NCBI GenBank assembly: GCA_035713725.1
Contig: DASTMZ010000126.1
Span: 1 to 52,597, forward strand
From: DASQPR01 sp035713725
Lineage (GTDB): Bacteria; Actinomycetota; Actinomycetes; Mycobacteriales; Micromonosporaceae
Reading direction: 5' to 3'
Length of the DNA stretch: 52,597 nt
The notes under the pieces are model-generated. The model saw nothing but the letters and a program-made list of their open reading frames with translations, made no database searches and was not told the DNA's origin. Shown one piece after another: positions 48,404-52,597 of the stretch (positions are counted from its first letter, which is position 1; every line of letters starts with the position of its first letter). The position numbers and the translations under genes are program-made.

Positions 48404-49699
48404 TCAGCCGCTGGCTGGGATGCCGTTCGGCGGAACCGCGCCCTCGGTGCCGTTGTACGCGACGACCGGGCCGGAGCCGTCGTCCGTCGTGTACGCCGAG
48501 CCGAACGCAACGGTCTGGCCGTTGGTGATCTTCGCCAGCTGCACGCCGGTGTAGCCGGAGTGGTTCGTCGACGAGAACGCGAGCGGCACGATGCCGGGGC
48601 CGGTGAAGCCGCCCTTTTCGATCGCCTGGACGATCGACTCGCGCGTCGGGTTCTTGCCGGCCGCCTGCAGCGCCTGCACGAACAGGTAGCCGACGCTCAT
48701 GCCGTACTCGACGTTGCCGTCCCACGGCGCGTTGTTGTTGTACTGCTGGTTGATCTGCTTGAACAGCGTGATCCACGGGTCGGTGTCCGACGACGTGGAG
48801 GGCAGGTAGCCGCACGTGATGACGCCCTCGAGCAGCGGTGGAACCTTCAGCAGACCGTTGACCGTGTTGTAGTCGGCGCCAACGCTCGACACCATCCACT
48901 GGGTCTGGAACTTGAGCTGCGCTGCCGTGCCGAGTGCGAGTGCGGTGAAGCCCGGGATGGTCGCCGCCACAGTCACCTGGCAGCCGGCTGCCTTGAGGGC
49001 GCCGATCTGCGGCCCGACGTTCTGGTTCGTCACGACGTAGGTCTGCGCGCTCGTGACGCCGCTGTCGCCGAGCTCAAGCTTCACGCCGGCGAGTTCGTCG
49101 GCGCCGAAGTCGTCGCCCTGACCGAAGAAGCACACCTTCTGGCCCGCGTAGTTCTGCTTGATGTACGAGCCGAGGACCTTGCCTTCGACCGTGTAGTCGG
49201 TCTGGTATCCGAACGTCCACGGGTACTTCTGCGGCTGGTTCCACGTCGTGCTGCCGGACGCGACGAACAGGTCGGGCACCTTGTTGTCGTTCAGGAACTG
49301 GATGACGTTCGTATGCGTCGGCGTGCCGAGGCCGTTCAGGATCGCGAACACCTTGTCCTGCTGGACGAGCTGGTGCACGACGGTGACCGTGGTTGCCGGG
49401 TTGTACGTGTCGTCCATGACCTTGTAGATGATCTTGCGCCCGTTGACACCGCCGTGCGCGTTCACGTACTGGAAGTACGCGTTCGTGGCCGGCGAGATCT
49501 TCGAGTAGCCCGGGGCGGCCGGACCGGTCAGCGGCTGGTGGGAGCCGACCGTGACGGTGGTCGCGGTGATGCCGGGTACCGCGGCCGCGGCGTTGTTGCC
49601 GCCGCCGCTGCCGCTGTTGCCGCTCGTACACGCGCTGAGCGCGGTGACGAGTCCGATGGTGGCGACGAGGACGATCCCGCGCCGGGTGTGACGTGCCAT
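48404..49699 (-). CDS. Branched-chain amino acid type ABC transporter substrate-binding lipoprotein
   Basis: This 431-residue type I periplasmic-binding protein is of the LivJ/LivK class (PF13458). A basic signal peptide (MARHTRRGIVLVATIGLVTALSAC) ends in the lipobox LSAC with C24 as lipid anchor. A Ser/Gly/Asn linker and the two-lobed domain follow (TTVTVGSHQPLTGPAAPGYSK, FAILNGLGTPTHTN, VCFFGQGDDFGADE). In actinobacteria such proteins also bind amides, short carboxylates and aromatic acids, so leucine need not be the ligand. The aldehyde and alcohol dehydrogenase genes nearby fit a catabolic substrate. It is last in the transporter operon. Confidence 0.93.
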   Translation of the reverse strand: MARHTRRGIVLVATIGLVTALSACTSGNSGSGGGNNAAAAVPGITATTVTVGSHQPLTGPAAPGYSKISPATNAYFQYVNAHGGVNGRKIIYKVMDDTYNPATTVTVVHQLVQQDKVFAILNGLGTPTHTNVIQFLNDNKVPDLFVASGSTTWNQPQKYPWTFGYQTDYTVEGKVLGSYIKQNYAGQKVCFFGQGDDFGADELAGVKLELGDSGVTSAQTYVVTNQNVGPQIGALKAAGCQVTVAATIPGFTALALGTAAQLKFQTQWMVSSVGADYNTVNGLLKVPPLLEGVITCGYLPSTSSDTDPWITLFKQINQQYNNNAPWDGNVEYGMSVGYLFVQALQAAGKNPTRESIVQAIEKGGFTGPGIVPLAFSSTNHSGYTGVQLAKITNGQTVAFGSAYTTDDGSGPVVAYNGTEGAVPPNGIPASG

Positions 49700-49713
49700 T
49701 CGACACCGACCTT

Positions 49714-50985
49714 TCAGGTCGTGACTTCGGATGTTGGTGCGGATGGGGTGGTGGGTGGCAGGCCTTCGGGTCCGGCCGCCTGCCGGTGTGTAGCGCCGCC
49801 GTGAGGCGGCGATGTTTCCGGACGGCGACCGGTCGAAGACGGGGGTTGCGGCACGCGCGAGGCAAACCGCGCTCGTGCCCATCGGCCTGCTCGTCGCAGC
49901 AGGCCCTGGATGCCGCCGGGAGCGGCGATCGCGATGATGACGAGCGCGAGCCCGAAGATCGCCAGCGGCACGTTGCCGCGGAGCTTCGCGGCCTCGGCCG
50001 CCGACAGCGTGAGACCGTTCATCACCTTGTTGGTCAGATATGGCAGCCAGACGATCGCGATCGACCCCCAGATCGCGCCGTATAGGCTGCCGAGCCCGCC
50101 GAGCACGATGGCGAGCAGCAGGTAGAGCGACAGCGTGAGCGCGAAACTGTCCGGCGACGCGCTCTGGTTGATGACCGCGATCACGCCGCCGCCCAGACCG
50201 GCGCACGCGGCGCTGACGACGAACGCGGTGACCTGCGTACGCGCGACGTTGATGCCGGCAAGTTGCGCGGCGACCTCGTGGTCGCGGACCGCGCGGAGAT
50301 TGCGGCCGACCCGACCGTGTACGAGATTCGCAAGGAAGAACAGCGTGAGACCGGCGGCCGCCAAGGCGATCCACGCGTCCCACTCCTCCTGGGGGAAGAA
50401 CTGCCCGAGCGATGTCGGCGCGGGCGGCGCCGGTACGGGCACCCCCTGATCGCCGTGGAACAGCGAACCGAACTGCGTGGCGATGGACGGCACCACCACG
50501 ACGATCGCGAGCGTGAGACCGGCAAGGTACGGGCCGCGAAGCCGAGCGGCGGCGAGGCCGATGACGCCACCGGCGACCGATGTCGTGAGGACGCCGAGCG
50601 CGAGCGCCAGCGGCACCGTCCACTGCGCGCGCACGTTGTGATCGTTGAACTTGCTGAGCAGCAGCCCGACGGTGTACGCGCCGACCGCCATCAACGCGCT
50701 GTGGCCGAGCGACACCTGTCCGTTGAGTCCGGTCAGCACGGTCAGTCCGGCGACCACGCAGAGATACGCCGCGATCGTGGCGATCTGGAAGTCGTAGAAC
50801 GCTTCGACGTGGTCGGTCAGGTACCACATGACCGCGAGGCCGACGACCGCGACCGCGAGGTGTCGCGCGAGCGTGAAGCCGCGCCCAGGACGGCCCAGCA
50901 TCGGCGACCCGGCGAGCCGCCGCAGCACACCGCCTGCCGTCCGGCGTTCCGCCGATGGCGCGACAGCCGCGTCCGAGCCCGTCAT
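49714..50985 (-). CDS. livM: Branched-chain amino acid type ABC transporter permease LivM
   Basis: This 423-residue membrane permease of the LivM class has about nine to ten hydrophobic helices. The signature GLTGLNGQVSLGH is present near residue 90 (here as VLTGLNGQVSLGHSALMAVGAYTVG), and the coupling-helix region GRNLRAVRDHEVAAQLAGIN faces the ATPase. The C-terminus has a 60-residue disordered tail. ATG 50985 overlaps the LivH stop (ATGA), so the two permeases are made together. It is 14 bases upstream of the substrate-binding protein gene. Confidence 0.94.
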   Translation of the reverse strand: MTGSDAAVAPSAERRTAGGVLRRLAGSPMLGRPGRGFTLARHLAVAVVGLAVMWYLTDHVEAFYDFQIATIAAYLCVVAGLTVLTGLNGQVSLGHSALMAVGAYTVGLLLSKFNDHNVRAQWTVPLALALGVLTTSVAGGVIGLAAARLRGPYLAGLTLAIVVVVPSIATQFGSLFHGDQGVPVPAPPAPTSLGQFFPQEEWDAWIALAAAGLTLFFLANLVHGRVGRNLRAVRDHEVAAQLAGINVARTQVTAFVVSAACAGLGGGVIAVINQSASPDSFALTLSLYLLLAIVLGGLGSLYGAIWGSIAIVWLPYLTNKVMNGLTLSAAEAAKLRGNVPLAIFGLALVIIAIAAPGGIQGLLRRAGRWARARFASRVPQPPSSTGRRPETSPPHGGATHRQAAGPEGLPPTTPSAPTSEVTT

Positions 50986-51857
50986 ACCCGCCTCGCCTGC
51001 CGCATCGTGAACAGGCCACCCGGACGCAGCAACAGCACGGCGACGAGCAGCACGAGCACCCCGATCGACGTCACATTGCTGCCGAGGTAGCCGCTGACAT
51101 AAGAGAGCAGCAGACCGACCACGAGACCGCCGACGACCGCGCCGACCGGGCTGTCCAGCCCGCCGATAACGGCCGCCGTGAAGGCGGTCACGAACACGAG
51201 GTCCATGGCGTTGGGCTGAAGGAACGCGGTCGGGATGATCAGCAGGCTGGCCACCGCGCCGACAACGGCCGCGAGCGCCCAGCCGACGGTGAGCACGCGC
51301 GACACGTTCACGCCGAGCAGCCGTGCCGTCTCCGGCGCGAACGCAGACGCGCGCATCCGCAGGCCCACGGATGTGCGTGTGAACAGCAGTCCGATGCCGA
51401 TCACGACGACGGCGACCACACCAAACGTGAACAACGTGAACGGCGAGAACACCGCGTAGCTGCCGATCGTGTAAGGCGTCCGGCTGAACGGCACCGGGAA
51501 CGGCCGCTGGTCGACGCCGTACAGGATGCCGATGATCGCGGCAATCAGCAGGCTGACGCCGAGCGCGACCACGATCGCCGATAGCGGCGCGGTGTGCGCG
51601 ACGAAGCGCATCACGCCCCGTTCGACAAGCACGCCGAGCAGGAGTCCGGACACGATCGCCGCGATCGCGCCGACCCAATACGACCCGCTCGCCGACGCCA
51701 CCGAATACGCGATGTAGGCCGACACGACTGCCATCGCGCCTTGCGCGAAGTTCACCACGCGGGTGCCGCGCCAGATCAGCACGAGCGCGAGCGCGAACGC
51801 GGCGTAGATCGCCCCATGGGCGAGCCCGTCGACGGTCAGGAAGACGAACCGCTCCAC
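50982..51857 (-). CDS. livH: Branched-chain amino acid type ABC transporter permease LivH
   Basis: This 291-residue permease of the LivH class has about eight helices. Family blocks are GLAHGAIYAAFALALVLIWRGTRVVNFAQGAMAV at the start and VNVSRVLTVGWALAAVVGAVASLL around the coupling helix (RTSVGLRMRASAFAPETARLLGVN). With LivM it forms the transport channel. GTG 51857 has AGGAG 5 bases upstream. The frame continues upstream through three 18-bp repeats, but this part is not conserved. It ends in ATGA overlap with livM. Confidence 0.94.
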   Translation of the reverse strand: MERFVFLTVDGLAHGAIYAAFALALVLIWRGTRVVNFAQGAMAVVSAYIAYSVASASGSYWVGAIAAIVSGLLLGVLVERGVMRFVAHTAPLSAIVVALGVSLLIAAIIGILYGVDQRPFPVPFSRTPYTIGSYAVFSPFTLFTFGVVAVVVIGIGLLFTRTSVGLRMRASAFAPETARLLGVNVSRVLTVGWALAAVVGAVASLLIIPTAFLQPNAMDLVFVTAFTAAVIGGLDSPVGAVVGGLVVGLLLSYVSGYLGSNVTSIGVLVLLVAVLLLRPGGLFTMRQARRV

Positions 51858-51868
51858 ATCGCTCCTTT

Positions 51869-51922
51869 CTCGCCGAACTTCCGTCTCTCGCCGAACTTCT
51901 GTCTCTCGCCGAACTTCCGTCA
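51869..51922. repeat. Three 18-bp tandem repeats between livF and livH
   Basis: Units at 51869-51886, 51887-51904 and 51905-51922 differ at one or two bases. The last one contains the livF stop. They occupy nearly all of the 62-base gap, and on the transcript read AGACGGAAGTTCGGCGAG-like units. They hold no ribosome binding site and may set spacing or form mRNA structure. Confidence 0.85.
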
Positions 51923-52597
51923 GAAACCGAGGTACGCGTGCCGGACCGACTCGTCGGCTGCCAGCGATGACGCGTCTGCCCGCCGCACGACCCGACCGAG
52001 TGAAATCACCACACCCTGATCCGCCACCGAAAGCGCAGCGCGGACATTCTGCTCGACGATGAGCACGGTCAGACCGCGCGTGTCGCACAGCTGTCGGAGC
52101 AACGTCATGATCTGCGTAGTGATGCGCGGCGCGAGTCCCAGCGACGGCTCGTCCAGCAGCAGCATCCGTGGACGTGCCACGAGCGCCCGGCCGATCGCGA
52201 GCATCTGCCGCTCGCCGCCGGACAGCGCCTCACCGATCTCCTTGCGGCGCGCGGCGAGCGGCGGGAACAGCTCGTAAACCTCGTCGATCGCGGCCGCCGT
52301 GTCGTCGCGGTCGGTGCGCCACAGCCCGCCCAGGCGCAGGTTGTCCGCCACGGTCAGCTCGGTGATGACGCCACCGCTTTCGGGGACGTGTGCGAGACCC
52401 GCGCGTACGATGCGTTCCACGCGTACCCCGCCGATCTCGGTGCCGCCGTAACGAATCTGGCCGCTGCGCGGCCGTACCAGACCGGACAGCGTACGCAGCA
52501 GCGTGGTCTTGCCGGCCCCGTTCGCTCCGAGCACCGCGGTGATCGTCCCGGCCGGTACGCTGAGGTCGATGCCGTGCAGCACGGCCGCGCCACCGTA
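51920..52597 (-). CDS. livF: Branched-chain amino acid type ABC transporter ATP-binding protein LivF, 5' end beyond the edge
   Basis: This 226-codon fragment of a LivF-class ATPase lacks its start, which lies beyond base 52597. Visible are the stretch YGGAAVLHGIDLSVPAG, Walker A GANGAGKTT, Q/P-loop elements HVPESGGVI, the ABC signature LSGGERQ, Walker B MLLLDEPS and the switch histidine region VLIVEQNVR. The C-terminus ends AYLGF, as usual in LivF. The matching LivG ATPase is not in the window and is expected upstream on the same strand, outside it. The operon order is (livG)-livF-livH-livM-binding protein. Confidence 0.95.
   Translation of the reverse strand, partial: YGGAAVLHGIDLSVPAGTITAVLGANGAGKTTLLRTLSGLVRPRSGQIRYGGTEIGGVRVERIVRAGLAHVPESGGVITELTVADNLRLGGLWRTDRDDTAAAIDEVYELFPPLAARRKEIGEALSGGERQMLAIGRALVARPRMLLLDEPSLGLAPRITTQIMTLLRQLCDTRGLTVLIVEQNVRAALSVADQGVVISLGRVVRRADASSLAADESVRHAYLGF

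Overview
The window comes from a high-GC actinobacterium. It carries a complete Pup-proteasome locus, the mycothiol ligase mshC, a probable F420-dependent oxidoreductase and the pafB-pafC-tatA-tatC block. From memory, the order of the marker genes (tat/paf, prcA-prcB-pup-dop-arc, trmI, a RecB-like nuclease, metH, a PAC2 protein, mshC, uppP) matches the Mycobacterium tuberculosis Rv2093c-Rv2136c neighbourhood and the equivalent Streptomyces region. The left 39 kb is therefore mostly conserved core chromosome. I cannot name the genus from sequence alone.

Layout. 1-2.5 kb: truncated diacylglycerol-kinase-type lipid kinase, tatC, tatA and a small membrane protein. 2.5-14.3 kb: protein pupylation and degradation, with the pafBC regulators, pafA (ligase), prcA/prcB (20S core), pup, dop (depupylase/deamidase) and arc (AAA ring ending in GQYL). 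It is interrupted on the opposite strand by a DUF3866 gene and a kinase-fold gene. 14.5-21.3 kb: ferredoxin, a hypothetical protein, trmI, a site-2 protease, a RecB-like nuclease, a HAD phosphatase, a hypothetical protein and a VWA protein. 21.3-25.45 kb: an accessory island with tiny single-span membrane proteins arranged in a translationally coupled array plus a fused second copy, a VapBC45-type toxin-antitoxin pair, a small zinc-ribbon-like ORF and a broken tyrosine recombinase. 25.5-39.4 kb: metH, a 38-bp minisatellite, PAC2, GntR, DUF1905, a secreted protein, mshC with three conserved actinobacterial partners, uppP, an LLM oxidoreductase and an aldo/keto reductase. 39.5-52.6 kb: DUF5703, an acidic protein, an M20 peptidase, DUF1684, a membrane protein, a dienelactone hydrolase, a SalK-like protein, aldehyde and alcohol dehydrogenases, a TetR regulator and a branched-chain amino acid type ABC transporter that runs off the right edge.

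Promoter architecture. At least eleven genes have a TANNNT box ending exactly 6 or 7 nt before the start codon, with no ribosome binding site in between. This is the layout of leaderless transcripts. It fixes several starts, most clearly that of the HAD phosphatase. Operon-internal genes (pup, arc, livH, the alcohol dehydrogenase, the VWA gene) instead have strong Shine-Dalgarno sequences.

The best candidate for something undescribed is the 21.6-24.9 kb set of membrane microproteins. Two sequence types recur. The genes are joined by GTGA stop-start overlaps with a repeated junction. A second, recently duplicated copy (8 differences in 81 aligned bases) has become an in-frame two-domain fusion. 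Their function is unknown.
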